Positions 1-10,912 of a DNA stretch of 64,000 bases are shown piece after piece. The stretch is from Paramecium sonneborni (taxonomy: Eukaryota > Ciliophora > Oligohymenophorea > Peniculida > Parameciidae): NCBI GenBank assembly GCA_905182985.1, contig CAJJDN010000107.1, positions 14,578 through 78,577 of the forward strand. The letters run 5' to 3'. Position numbers and translations under genes: made by a program. The notes below the pieces were generated by a model, which saw nothing but the letters and a program-made list of their open reading frames with translations, was not told where the DNA came from and searched no databases. Each line of letters opens with the position of its first letter. Position 1 is the stretch's first letter.

Positions 1-356
1 TACATATTTGAAATATAAAAAGCAAAAATTTAATAAATCCCAAATACTTATGTATATATTTCTTTAATGAAAATTTCGAAGTAGAAATATTTATTTAAAG
101 TATTGATAAAAGAAAATTTTTTGCTGAAGCTTGAAAAAATTACATTATATTTATTTTGAATTAATTTAAACAAGGATAAGAATTCGAAAAATATAAGGTT
201 AAAAAAAATGAACTGATTTTAATTAGAATTTTGAAAAAGAAATAATATAATCATAATCAAGATTAGTTGTAGTTTATTGGAGAAGTAAAGAGAGGAGTAT
301 TTAATCCTTAATTTTTTGATATAACAAATTTATCACACAAAAGATAGTTATTAAAA
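1..356. other. AT-rich stretch, no gene seen
   Basis: I see no open frame in the ciliate code longer than a few dozen codons on either strand and no RNA-gene structure. It may hold the flank or end of a gene outside the window. Confidence 0.4.
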
Positions 357-488
357 ATGTCACAAAATGATGTAAGCTAAATACATGAATTTCAGTTTCA
401 TCTGAAAACTAATGTAATTCATAGATCTTATAAAGTGCTATAACATAAGCAAGGCCGCGGAAATATTAATTATATTAAAAGGTTCTGA
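357..488 (+). CDS. possible 43-residue protein
   Basis: ATG to TGA with two TAA codons read as Gln gives 43 residues. It contains a basic stretch KQGRGNINYIKR near the C-terminus. A 24-base GTA...CAG segment (372-395) could be an in-frame intron. I do not recognise it. It is short enough to be chance, though its base composition is less AT-rich than the flanks. It lies 228 bases before the next gene on the same strand. Confidence 0.25.
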
Positions 489-715
489 CTTTATTATCAT
501 TTGATAATTATTTTTCTCTTTCTAAATTAAAATTAAAAATAAAGTAAAAATAAAAAATTATAAAAATTTCAATTCAATTTAGTATTTAGTTTAAAATCTA
601 AATAGTATAATAATAAATTATGTAGTATTGAAACAAATTATTTTACAATAAGAATTTTTTTTTGAAGATTGAATTATTATTTATTTATTATAAACTGAAA
701 ATAATTGGAAAAGAA

Positions 716-1639
716 ATGTAATCAGAATAAGCTTGGCATGGTTTGAAATCTTGTAAATTTAACTATTCTGAAGTAAATCTTAAAGTAGAATATAGAAAAT
801 TCATATAAAACCTTAAGATTGTATAACAGATTTTGCAGGAGGAGAGATTCAACATCCATTAGGAAGAGTACATTTTGATCCATAATATGGAGATCCATAT
901 ACATGGGTACCTCATCTCAAAACAAATATACCAAGACCTGGTGATGGTAAATCATAAGAATTTCCTCCTGGTATAAGATAGCAGTTATCATATTAGGAAA
1001 ATAATTTATTGAACATCATCCATAAGATAAGAAACCTCGAGCTTAAAGACTTCATCTTAAAGAAGGATAATCAGGACACATAGAAGATGTTCCATATGGT
1101 ATAAAAACATTTCCACCAATTCATTGTGAAAAAAGACATGAGGTAGAAGAAATGATGGGAAAAAAGTAAAGGTTAGAATATCTCTATTAAATGAGAAATG
1201 GGTAATTTCATTTTATCAATTTAGATTACCAGTGGCATCTTTAGGAGATAAAATTTATAAAAATCCAGAGTATGCTCCTGATTTTTTTAAAGAAGGAGGC
1301 CTAATTACAGGATCTAGTAATATTCAAAGAAAAGTTAATATTAATTAATTGCATGAAAAAGAAATGGAAAAAAAAGTTTAATTGATTTAATCTAAAATTA
1401 AAAAAGGAACTTTATGGACTGATAAGGTAAAAATGGATCAAGATGCAGAAAAAAAATAAGATATCGAAGTAAAAAATAAACAATTATTATAGGATTTAGA
1501 TACATGGATTGAAACTACATTAAAACCATCAAATCCAAATTATTAAGATCCTGATAAATTTTTTGAAAATTTAGAAAAATAATAAGCATAGGATCCTAAA
1601 AAAGTATAAGCTAATTAAAAAAAAGCAGGAAAGAAATGA
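716..1639 (+). CDS. unrecognised conserved-looking protein, 283 aa
   Basis: Four exons with introns at 773-795, 971-996 and 1202-1224 (23, 26 and 23 bases, all GTA...TAG) join into 284 whole codons ending in TGA, with many in-frame TAA/TAG read as Gln. The N-terminal half is rich in Gly, Pro, His and aromatic residues (for example GGEIQHPLGRVHFDPQYGDP, then FPPGKQFIEHHPQDKK), which suggests a structured protein that binds a partner. The C-terminal third is Lys/Glu/Gln-rich and probably helical. No signal peptide or membrane segment is visible. The style resembles axonemal microtubule-associated proteins, but that is only an impression. I cannot name a family. Confidence 0.7.
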
Positions 1640-2075
1640 TAAACATTATACTAAATTTTATTTTATCTTATTTATGTTTAATTTATCTCCATTTTTAAAT
1701 TAATCATTTCTTTAATACATATTATAATTTTTATGTTTAGTAAACAAAAACAATTAACACTTTGGTTATAAATACTAAATCAATAAAATTTATGAAAAAT
1801 GTAGTTAGATTAAAATATAATCTAAAATTTGACAAATTTTTTCCTTGTAAAATAAAGTTTTTTGTCATTTAAAACATTGGATCATTCAAGAATAAAATTT
1901 ACTGTAAAAGGATTTAATTAAAATTTAAGACTATGATTTCAAGGATAATAGGAGTTATTTATATAAAATGATTATAATTTTAAACAAAATTAATTTTATC
2001 TTAATTCAAGTGGTATTCATTCATTTATTTGTTGTAAATAAAATATTGATAATATTTAACATATAATATTTTTTA
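1640..2075. other. intergenic, nothing recognised
   Basis: 436 bases between two plus-strand genes. AT-rich with frequent TGA in all plus frames. No gene, RNA or repeat could be supported. Confidence 0.4.
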
Positions 2076-2516
2076 ATGAAAAATGATTAAAGTATTTGGA
2101 AATATAACCCATCTTCTTTGTATAGAGAAAAACAATATAGTATTTTTAGATAAGTAGGACATTAATCACTTAAATAATTATTGCCTTAAGAAATACAGAT
2201 TAAAAAGAAAAGGCATAATTTGAGTTTATAAAACTCTTTTGAAAAACTGCCAGAAATAGAAAAGACAAGAAAAAAATTTATTTATGAAGTTCCTAAATTA
2301 GAATATCCATCATTACCTTTGAAAATATTGACAGTTGAGGAATATAGAATTATATTGGAGAAAAGAATAAAAGAAGAGGAATAAAGAAAAAATTAAAAAT
2401 AAAAATGGGAACTTCCTAAAATAGAAGTCTTTGTTAAACCTAGTAAGTATTCAATAAAATCATCAGTTGATAATTAAAAACTTAGAATAAAAATGGAATA
2501 ATTCTTAATTGATTGA
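2076..2516 (+). CDS. unrecognised basic protein, 146 aa
   Basis: Single exon of 147 codons from ATG to TGA with about 15 TAA/TAG read as Gln. The protein is Lys/Glu-rich. Its middle has a repeated pattern of aromatic-Glu-Val-Pro-Lys (YEVPKLEYPS and WELPKIEVFV) flanking a charged helix (EEYRIILEKRIKEEEQRKN). No membrane segment or signal peptide is visible. The 3' end faces the convergent gene at 2545-3635. Not assigned to a family; probably cytoplasmic or cytoskeletal. Confidence 0.65.
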
Positions 2517-2544
2517 TCCAAATTAGTGAATAGAAACTGAAATG

Positions 2545-3635
2545 TAAAATAGATTATTATATATCTCTTATTTAACTTTATCATTAAGTTAGCATCCTTT
2601 TAAAAAAGCTCATCTATTTTTTACTTACCTCGAATAAAGGCTTAGAGAAATGATACAACTCCATTTTCCTTTATGGTTTTCCTTAAATTTTAAGCAACTA
2701 GGATGTATACTGTTGGACAAGTATCACATAATTGAACTTTACCACCTTATCTACAAACTTTAAATTATTCTTCCCAATAATTGTCTCCATCTTATGATTT
2801 TTATTTTTGTACTTTATCTCAATAATTTTCTTCAATAGTTAAAGAGAATTATTATTATTATTAAACAATTCTTTTCTTATTTTTATAATTCCTCTTATTT
2901 TCTTTGAATATACATTTTAATTACTTCTTTAAAACTATTAAGCCATCATAATACTTATCTTTAACTTAATCTAATAAGCATTATTTTGAATTGGCATTCT
3001 TTTAATTTTCTAGCATCAAGTGTTTTTATTTACTTAAAATTTTCATTTTCAATATCAGCATAAAACCAGCCAAAAAATTAAACTAACTAAAGAGGTTCAG
3101 TATCTAACACATGATAAATTTATTTTCTTGATTTCTATAAATATAACTAATGATGATCTTTGAAATGGATAATAGTTCCTATCTGAGATTACTAGACTAA
3201 TATTTAAATAAATTCATTATCTGAATTGTTATCTTCAAAATTTAAAATATCACTAAGAATTTTGTTATAATTATATGATTCATCCCAAATTATTAAGACT
3301 TATTAAAAGTATTATAAGATCCATATTAATATTGATTTGTCCACTCTTGATAATTTCTAAAATGACACCTTTACAAATATTAAAAACATATTGCATAATC
3401 TACACATAGATTGATCTTGAAAGTAATATTTTCCATTAAAATTAAATCTAATTCGAGACTTATCTGATTTTATTAATTGCTTTTTAATTTTATTTTCATC
3501 GACCTCTTTTCTATTTTTTTTTATCACCTCATTCTTATCAACAATAATTTAGATTATGGGTTCTTCAAATGGAGTCATTAAATGATGGATAGGAACAATT
3601 AAAAATAGAGATAAAATGTATTTCTTATAATTCAT
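2545..3635 (-). CDS. unresolved gene with a degenerate PHD-like finger
   Basis: From ATG (3635) an open frame runs about 235 codons to near 2945 (start MNYKKYILSLFLIVPIHHLM, later LDTEPLQLVQFFGWFYADIE). Beyond that the frame must change: a 20-base intron (GTATTA...AATAG) keeps one frame open. A different frame at about 2695-2795 reads VCRQGGKVQLCDTCPTVY, very like the start of a PHD zinc finger (usual C-x2-C, GG, CD-CP-YH). The first Cys pair is reduced to one, and the His and later Cys ligands are missing. I could not find one splice pattern covering both parts. It may be a decaying gene or a model I failed to solve. Its first 91 bases are repeated after the N at 4802. Confidence 0.4.
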
Positions 3636-4801
3636 TTTTAATCGTACTCAATGAATTTAAAAAATTTTTACATTTATTTTTGGCCTTGAACATAAGTTTT
3701 ATTGTTCTTTGTATTTAAGTTATATAATAAAACAATAAATCATTGCTCTCGTTTTTATGAGTTGTTTATGTGAATTTAACAATTTAACGTGTTTGATTAT
3801 AAAAATTAAAAAGTGGAATTGCATACTGATTCAATCTGATTTGATGATAATACTGATTTTTATTGAAAAAGTATTTTATAATATACTGATTGATGTAAAC
3901 TTTTTCAAAAAATTTATTCGTAAATGATCATGGTTACTCATCCGTTAAATATTATAGCAATTAGATATTATATTTGACTCAAAGTTTTTTAGCTTTAATA
4001 AAATAACTCTACGAAATTTGATTTTTGCTCATATATTTATTCCCCTTTAATAATTAATAATAGATGAAGCATCTTATGAAAATCAATCAGAAAATAAACA
4101 ATTTAAATTGAAAATTTCCATATTTTGTAAAGTTCTTTTTATGCAATACTTCTGAATTGTTTTAATTAAATTAAATATGTCGAAAATAAACACGCCTATG
4201 AACAAATCCATTTAAAAATTCAAAAACCATAAGAGAATAGAGACGTAAAGAAAATAATCTTTAATTAATTTGGTAATTACTGAGAATGTATCAACTCGAT
4301 AAGTATAGTTTATGTTATATTAAAGGCTGCTTAAAAACTTTCAATAAAGTATTCCACTGCAAAGTATATTATGAAGAATTTTAAAATGAAAGGAAATTAT
4401 TTAGAAGCGCATTAACATACTTAAAGCAAGCAGAAATCCATAATTTAAAATGTTAATATTATTATAGATGTATCAGATGGTAGCATTCTTTTGGCTAAAA
4501 ATAATCAAAAAATAAGTTATTGTGATTTTTCTTCTTTATAAGAATAGTATAAAAACCAGAATTTACTCTAAACTTCTGAATTGATTTATGAAAAGCTAGG
4601 AAAAATTTCTTGGCGCTAATTTCATTATAAAGAATGCAGAAATGAAGAAATGCTCAAAAAATTTCTCCTTAGATAACATATTCAGATGAAATAAAAATGA
4701 AAAAATTTATTTAAATCATATATGTTTTATTAATTAAATACTTTCGTAATTAAATTTCAAGGCTAATTAATTTAGATCTACATTTAATATATTCCATAAA
4801 T
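3545..4801. repeat. exact 1257-base direct repeat, copy 1
   Basis: Bases 3545-4801 recur without any difference that I can see at 4803-6059, separated by a single N at 4802. The copy starts inside the 5' part of the minus-strand gene at 2545-3635. One N and perfect identity suggest two overlapping contigs that were abutted without merging. Confidence 0.93.
4083..4715 (+). pseudogene. frame-broken open region, possible decayed gene
   Basis: Three plus-strand frames take turns looking like protein. One begins at ATGTCG (about 4176) with MSKINTPMNKSIQKFKNHKR. A second has MYQLDKYSLCYIKGCLKTFN. A third has IIIDVSDGSILLAKNNQKIS and ends in TGA near 4700. No standard GTA...TAG intron joins them: one candidate is 36 bases long and the other shifts have none. 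It may be a pseudogene or a gene whose introns I missed. The same sequence appears again at 5341-5973 through the contig duplication. Confidence 0.3.
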
Positions 4802-4802
4802 N

Positions 4803-6059
4803 TAATTTAGATTATGGGTTCTTCAAATGGAGTCATTAAATGATGGATAGGAACAATTAAAAATAGAGATAAAATGTATTTCTTATAATTCATTTTTAAT
4901 CGTACTCAATGAATTTAAAAAATTTTTACATTTATTTTTGGCCTTGAACATAAGTTTTATTGTTCTTTGTATTTAAGTTATATAATAAAACAATAAATCA
5001 TTGCTCTCGTTTTTATGAGTTGTTTATGTGAATTTAACAATTTAACGTGTTTGATTATAAAAATTAAAAAGTGGAATTGCATACTGATTCAATCTGATTT
5101 GATGATAATACTGATTTTTATTGAAAAAGTATTTTATAATATACTGATTGATGTAAACTTTTTCAAAAAATTTATTCGTAAATGATCATGGTTACTCATC
5201 CGTTAAATATTATAGCAATTAGATATTATATTTGACTCAAAGTTTTTTAGCTTTAATAAAATAACTCTACGAAATTTGATTTTTGCTCATATATTTATTC
5301 CCCTTTAATAATTAATAATAGATGAAGCATCTTATGAAAATCAATCAGAAAATAAACAATTTAAATTGAAAATTTCCATATTTTGTAAAGTTCTTTTTAT
5401 GCAATACTTCTGAATTGTTTTAATTAAATTAAATATGTCGAAAATAAACACGCCTATGAACAAATCCATTTAAAAATTCAAAAACCATAAGAGAATAGAG
5501 ACGTAAAGAAAATAATCTTTAATTAATTTGGTAATTACTGAGAATGTATCAACTCGATAAGTATAGTTTATGTTATATTAAAGGCTGCTTAAAAACTTTC
5601 AATAAAGTATTCCACTGCAAAGTATATTATGAAGAATTTTAAAATGAAAGGAAATTATTTAGAAGCGCATTAACATACTTAAAGCAAGCAGAAATCCATA
5701 ATTTAAAATGTTAATATTATTATAGATGTATCAGATGGTAGCATTCTTTTGGCTAAAAATAATCAAAAAATAAGTTATTGTGATTTTTCTTCTTTATAAG
5801 AATAGTATAAAAACCAGAATTTACTCTAAACTTCTGAATTGATTTATGAAAAGCTAGGAAAAATTTCTTGGCGCTAATTTCATTATAAAGAATGCAGAAA
5901 TGAAGAAATGCTCAAAAAATTTCTCCTTAGATAACATATTCAGATGAAATAAAAATGAAAAAATTTATTTAAATCATATATGTTTTATTAATTAAATACT
6001 TTCGTAATTAAATTTCAAGGCTAATTAATTTAGATCTACATTTAATATATTCCATAAAT
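4803..6059. repeat. exact 1257-base direct repeat, copy 2
   Basis: Second copy of 3545-4801, offset by 1258. It carries a truncated copy of the first 91 bases of the minus-strand gene (4803-4893; ATG at 4893) that runs straight into the N, as expected if this is the start of a contig. Removing one copy restores a continuous sequence from 4801 to 6060. Confidence 0.93.
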
Positions 6060-6082
6060 TAAATTCAATCAAAGAATTTTCT

Positions 6083-6433
6083 TCATTTATTGTCTTCTTT
6101 AATTTTCGAATGATAAATAATCCATTTTGATTGTGAAAATTTTAATATTTACTAACAACATAATTAAATTAAAAAATAATAATAAGCATCACTTTTAAAC
6201 AATTTTTGTTTATCAATGATATTCTTAGATGCCATTGTATTAGAATTATCAAGTAAATCTAATTTAATTTTGCCAGATTTTAGATTATAAAAGTCTTATT
6301 TAATGGTGATTTTAATTATTAAATAATTTGATAAAGAACAAATAATGCTTGAATAAAAATTCAAAGATTTGCGAACAAAGATTAAAACAAAAAAAGTAAA
6401 GAAGATTAGTCTCATTTTAAAATAATAACTCAT
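6083..6433 (-). CDS. small protein with N-terminal hydrophobic segment, 116 aa
   Basis: Single exon of 117 codons on the minus strand, TGA stop. Residues 8-20 (RLIFFTFFVLIFV) form a hydrophobic stretch after a short basic start, so it may be a signal peptide or membrane anchor. The rest is polar with a few Cys and Gln codons as TAA/TAG. Not recognised. It lies 10 bases from the divergent ATG at 6444, so the two genes would share a very short upstream region. Confidence 0.5.
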
Positions 6434-6443
6434 AGACAGTGTA

Positions 6444-6884
6444 ATGACTGATCACTTATCTATTCATAAAGTATGCTAATTTCTTATATTTTAGGCTTCC
6501 AAACTTCACTCCATCAACTATTCATCAGCCAAATATATTATAAACTTATATAAGAAATTAGGTACTGTAGCTCCTCAGTAGTCAAAGCACAAAAGAAAAC
6601 CTAAAGTTTATATCATCAACACATCAATTTTAGTTGATTACAATTCTGGGGAGATTTTACTATATAAATAAAATTAATTAAAAAAACAGAGTCACTAAGA
6701 GAACTAATAGTTATCTCTGTAGAAAGGATTGTTAATGACTTCAAAATCAATATTTAAGTCACTTAAAATAAAGGAAAAAAATATTCCTTCATTAAAATCT
6801 GATTAGAAATAATTTCCAACATTTACAGACTTATCAGAACTAATAAACTTCATCTAAATTCAACATAGACTGATGATATCATGA
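6444..6884 (+). CDS. unrecognised Ser/Lys-rich protein, 138 aa
   Basis: Two exons separated by a 24-base in-frame intron at 6471-6494 (GTATGC...TTTTAG). The spliced frame has 139 codons including the stop. Without splicing the frame also stays open, so the intron is inferred from its typical length and borders. The protein has a short hydrophobic core (KVYIINTSILVDYNSGEILL) and a Gln/Lys/Ser-rich C-terminal half. No family recognised. Confidence 0.5.
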
Positions 6885-7530
6885 TTTAGTATTATATATT
6901 ATTATTTATGTTGATTACATGCAAAATTTAATAATATATCAAATTCAAATATATTTGAATCATTTATTTGATTTTTTATAATGTTAATGAATAATTTGGC
7001 TGATTATACAATAATGATATCATAAATATTAAAAATAAGGTTAAGTAATTTTGTTCTGATTAAGAAATAATTTATGCATTTTATATATTTTTATTACTGG
7101 TTAAATGCCTCATAATTTGTGTTTATAATTATTACTAATTCTAAGATCAATAAACCTGGTAATTTGTATAGATGAATTAACATATAAGAAATACTTCATA
7201 GTTTGAACAGATTTATATTATATTTAAATCTTATTTATCTTAGGATAAAAATTAAAATTAAATGAATTATCTATTAATCATCAAATCAAACATAATATTT
7301 AAAAATAAAGAATTAAATGGTTTAGATCTAAGTTTTCCTAACCAATAATCTTTATTAGAGTAAAAAATTGATAATATTTTATAGTGAAATTAATTAAATA
7401 TAATTATTTTCTAATTATTATAAATATATAAATATCGATATAAAGTATTCATTAAAATTACAATATTAAATATTCCGGTCTTTTTATTCAACTCTTTATC
7501 CAATTTAAATATTATAATTAATTTTATTTA
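6885..7530. other. intergenic, nothing recognised
   Basis: 646 bases of very AT-rich sequence. Plus-strand frames are interrupted by TGA within a few dozen codons. I saw no RNA gene or repeat. Confidence 0.4.
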
Positions 7531-8145
7531 ATGAATTTTACAGATCTTGAAATTGATAAAATTTCTAATGCTCCTTTAAAATTTTAAGTTGATTTTAGAG
7601 ATAGCTAATTGAAAATATAAAATTTTGAATCACCTCGTGCTTCTTTCAGCAAGAAAGAAAAAAGAAATCGAAAGTTTTTCCTTAAACGCTCAGTTTTTTT
7701 GGTTTAAATTTGTAAATAAACTGGAAACATAGAATTGAAATTAGGCTCTGACTTTTTGCATATTGAAATAATGCAAGGGGGACATTTGCCTTTGAATTAA
7801 TATAACATTAAAGATATAAGATCAGAGACCTTTGTGAATGATCATGATTTTAAAGAGTAAAATGTTGAGAACAGTTTGAAATTAGCTTCTAATCATCTAA
7901 GAAAGAAAATTAAAGAGATACACCATATCAAAAGTTCTTATGGCCATTCCTAATACTAATCCAAGGATTTTCAAAGATTAAATGAAAACTTAAAAGGTAA
8001 TTTAAAAGGTAACTTTACTAACATTTTTGATTAATCAGATTGTCATTAAAGAGTCACGACAGATAAGATTTAAGCTATTGAAGAAGCAAAAAAAATATTA
8101 AAAGCTTAACATTAGGATATAAAAAATTTTTTATATAAAAAATGA
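7531..8145 (+). CDS. unrecognised protein, 204 aa
   Basis: Single exon of 205 codons from ATG to TGA. The N-terminal third holds a basic patch (SKKEKRNRKFFLKRSVFLVQ). The C-terminal half is rich in Asn, Lys, Gln and His with a helical end (DKIQAIEEAKKILKAQHQDI). No signal peptide, membrane segment or known motif visible. Likely a soluble, lineage-specific protein. Confidence 0.6.
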
Positions 8146-9112
8146 GTTTTACTTAAAATGATCATTCTTTTGAGATATTGTTTTTCTAAATTTAATATTA
8201 ACAATGTACCATCTTTCAAGCTTAGTATTTGATTAAAGCATAGAATAACTCCTATGAAAAAATTATTTTACTATTGTTTATTAATTTACTGACTCGATAA
8301 TTCCATTTCGCTATTCATTCCTCTAGAAAATGATATGAGAAGAGATTAAGATGTTTTTTAATAGTGAATTCCTTTTATATACCTTAGCAATAAAATAATC
8401 AATAAAAATTATCTATATTATTTAAATATAAAATATTGAGTTATCTCTTGTTTGAGCATTAGGTTTTCACTCGTCTTTGTTGAATGGTCTTATAAAAAAA
8501 TTTTGTTTTTATTATATATTGTTATTCTGTTATGAAATAGCTTTCTAAAATTCGGGAAAAAAATATTGAAATTTATAGGTTATTAGACATTTATATAAAT
8601 TGAATTTTTATCATTATATTTCTTATTAGTATATTAAAAGTATGATTTTCCAATAAACTTTGTATATTTGTGTTGAGTTTAGATTTAATAAAAATTGAGG
8701 CTTAAATCAAAAAAGAATTTAATTCTTATTTTAATTTGAATTAGAATATAAAAAATTGTTAGATAATTGAACTTGGAAGCAGCCATTCTTTTATAACTTT
8801 ATTACAATCTCATTATTACGAATTAATTAAATACAATAAATGTTTATTTAACTTTTAATTAATTTTAAATTTCGAAATATATTACTTAATAAAAAGTCAT
8901 TGTGAGAATTTTAATTAAAAAATAATCCAACAATTAAAACTTTCTAAAAACCGATTTTTTCATCAGTTTGAACAAATGATGATTTATTTTTAAAAAATAA
9001 AACCAAAACTTTAAAAATTCTAATAATGTTGCTTGATATAAAAAATAATAAAAAATGAAAATGATTTGAAATTATAAGTTCTGTGCTTTAATATATATTT
9101 GTATTTTTGTGA
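8146..9112. other. intergenic, nothing firm
   Basis: Nearly 970 bases without a supportable gene. A minus-strand open frame (about 8313 down to 8146, starting MNSEMELSSQQINKQQQNNF) continues antisense into the gene at 7531-8145 and is probably chance. Confidence 0.35.
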
Positions 9113-9530
9113 ATGTTTTAAAATTCAAATACAAGTAAAATATTGCCAGAATAAATAGAATATATGAGAATAAAAATATGTATAAAGCAAGTTAAAATGC
9201 TTAAAGAAAGAAAAACCCAGAATTGGCAAATAAAACTACAATAGGCATAGCCATTTATTCAATACGAGATGTAAGGGTCAACATTTACTTGGATATTTTT
9301 TCTCTCCTAAAAATCTGATTTAGAATTATTTTAACTCTTAAAGACTGTCCTATTGCCCTAGAAAAATTCAATAACTAGAGAAATATGAATATCACTATAA
9401 AAATTGTGGGTGTTCTAAAAGTGAGATCATATAGAGAGTCGGTGACTAATAAGTATACTCCTATCAAAAAAAAAATATAAACTTTAAATTTTATAACTCA
9501 AGATCAACTTTAAGAATTTCTAGGAATGGA
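9113..9530 (+). CDS. possible small gene, exon structure unresolved
   Basis: ATG at 9113 opens a frame to a TGA near 9390 (MFQNSNTSKILPEQIEYMRI...). Two other frames remain open over 9330-9530, one of them reading LTLKDCPIALEKFNNQRNMN. A 24-base GTA...TAG segment lies near the start. I could not find a clean intron joining the first frame to either later frame, so the extent is approximate. No family recognised. Confidence 0.3.
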
Positions 9531-10350
9531 ATGATTTCAATATTTTGATTTCTAAACAATCATTATTTATTATCTAATAAAAGATTTATTTTTAAATAAA
9601 AAATAGCAGTATTAAATCCTAGTTTTTACTAAAGGCAGGGAAATGAGGTAATCTTCCGTAGAAAAAATCTTCGTACAATTCTGATGAACTGTATTTGATC
9701 TTCATATCGAATCATATCTTACTTTTAATTTCTTTTACTTTATTTTAATAAATGCGAAATTTATTATTCTTAGAATTCATAATGTATTAATTATATCATC
9801 ATTTTTACTGATTTAATAGGCAGCAAAATATTATTTTGGGATATTATTTAGATTATGTAAACTTGTAGTTTGTTTCTATATTTTTATTCTATTGTCTAAT
9901 CTACAAATATTCCAAATAAATAAAAATTCTATAATTCCAAAAAAAATCAAAACAATCAATTATTATTTTTTTTTTACTAAAATATTTTAATTTATTAGGC
10001 TTGATTAGAACTTCAACTGCAGATTTAATATCAGAGTAAATAAAGCCTTTTCCTACCACTTACTTTTTTTAATAGATAGTACATTTATACAAGAAAATAG
10101 GAATTTATTTTATGGTACTATTATTAATAATCTAGAGAATATGACAAAAAAATAGTTGATTAAAGAGAATAATGAAATTGTGAAGTTTGACTGATAAGGA
10201 ACTAATATTTCCTCATTAAATTTCTAAATATGTGAATAGTATTTCTGAATGTTATTCAAATTTATTATTTTAATGTTATAATTAAGAAAGCTTCCAAAAT
10301 TTTTATTTTGTTAAAATTAAAACATTGATAAGAAAAATGTGACAGTAAAT
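9531..10350. other. intergenic, nothing recognised
   Basis: About 820 AT-rich bases upstream of the NDUFAF3-like gene. The ATGs I tested (near 9643, 10112 and 10140) meet TGA within about 20 codons. No RNA gene seen. Confidence 0.4.
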
Positions 10351-10888
10351 ATGGAATAGATAAAATAAAGAATAATGGATAGAAAGACTGAATTGCCATT
10401 TAAGGATCCTTCAATAAATAAAGTCAGAGAATTTTATGATACAAAACAAAATAAAAGGAAAACAGAATATATATTTGATTTTATAGAGCCAAGTTTGCAT
10501 AATAAGGGTGTTTTATAATAAGTATTTGGATTGGGTAATGGATATTTTTCAGTGAATGATGTTTGGTATCCAGGAAGTATATTAATATTTCCTTAATAAA
10601 TATTTTTATGGGATGTATAGACAGCAGGTGATATAAGAGCACATAGTTTTGATATTTTGGAAGTGATAAAACCAAGACCAAGTAAAGAGTATGATAAATA
10701 GATTAGGTTATGTTTTGATAGGGACAGGAAGAGAGAAACATAATTTACCAGATTCTTATTTTGAAAAGTTTAGGAAATTTGGTATAAAAGTAGATGTTGT
10801 AGCAACATTTGAAGCATGCAGTCATTTTAATTTTTGTAGTGAAGAATAAAGAGATGTTTGTGCATTTATGATTCCTTAAAATTTATGA
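10351..10888 (+). CDS. NDUFAF3/Mth938-domain protein (complex I assembly factor-like), 170 aa
   Basis: Family members act in mitochondrial respiratory complex I assembly. Two exons with a 25-base intron at 10682-10706 give 171 codons. The core after the intron reads VLIGTGREKHNLPDSYFEKF, then KFGIKVDVVATFEACSHFNF and DVCAFMIPQ, which matches the conserved Mth938/NDUFAF3 fold (G-x-G near the end of a strand, then a segment on loss or divergence of partners and an A-x-A-like tail). The N-terminal part has SVNDVWYPGSILIFPQQIFL and WDVQTAGDI, also typical. A second ATG at 10375 could be the start. The N-terminus is charged (MEQIKQRIMDRKTELPFKDP) rather than a clear transit peptide. The next gene starts only 25 bases downstream. 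Confidence 0.8.
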
Positions 10889-10912
10889 ATTAATATTAAT
10901 ATATAGGTAGAA

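Noticed and set aside
722..904. Minus-strand standard-code open frame
   Set aside because: Antisense to the spliced plus-strand gene at 716-1639; a shadow.
3545..6059. True tandem gene duplication or transposon
   Set aside because: No divergence, no target-site duplication, one N exactly at the junction and a gene truncated there; contig overlap is simpler.
8146..8313. Minus-strand open frame starting MNSEMELSSQQINKQQQNNF
   Set aside because: Continues antisense into the gene at 7531-8145 and has no recognisable motif; likely chance in AT-rich DNA with only one stop codon.
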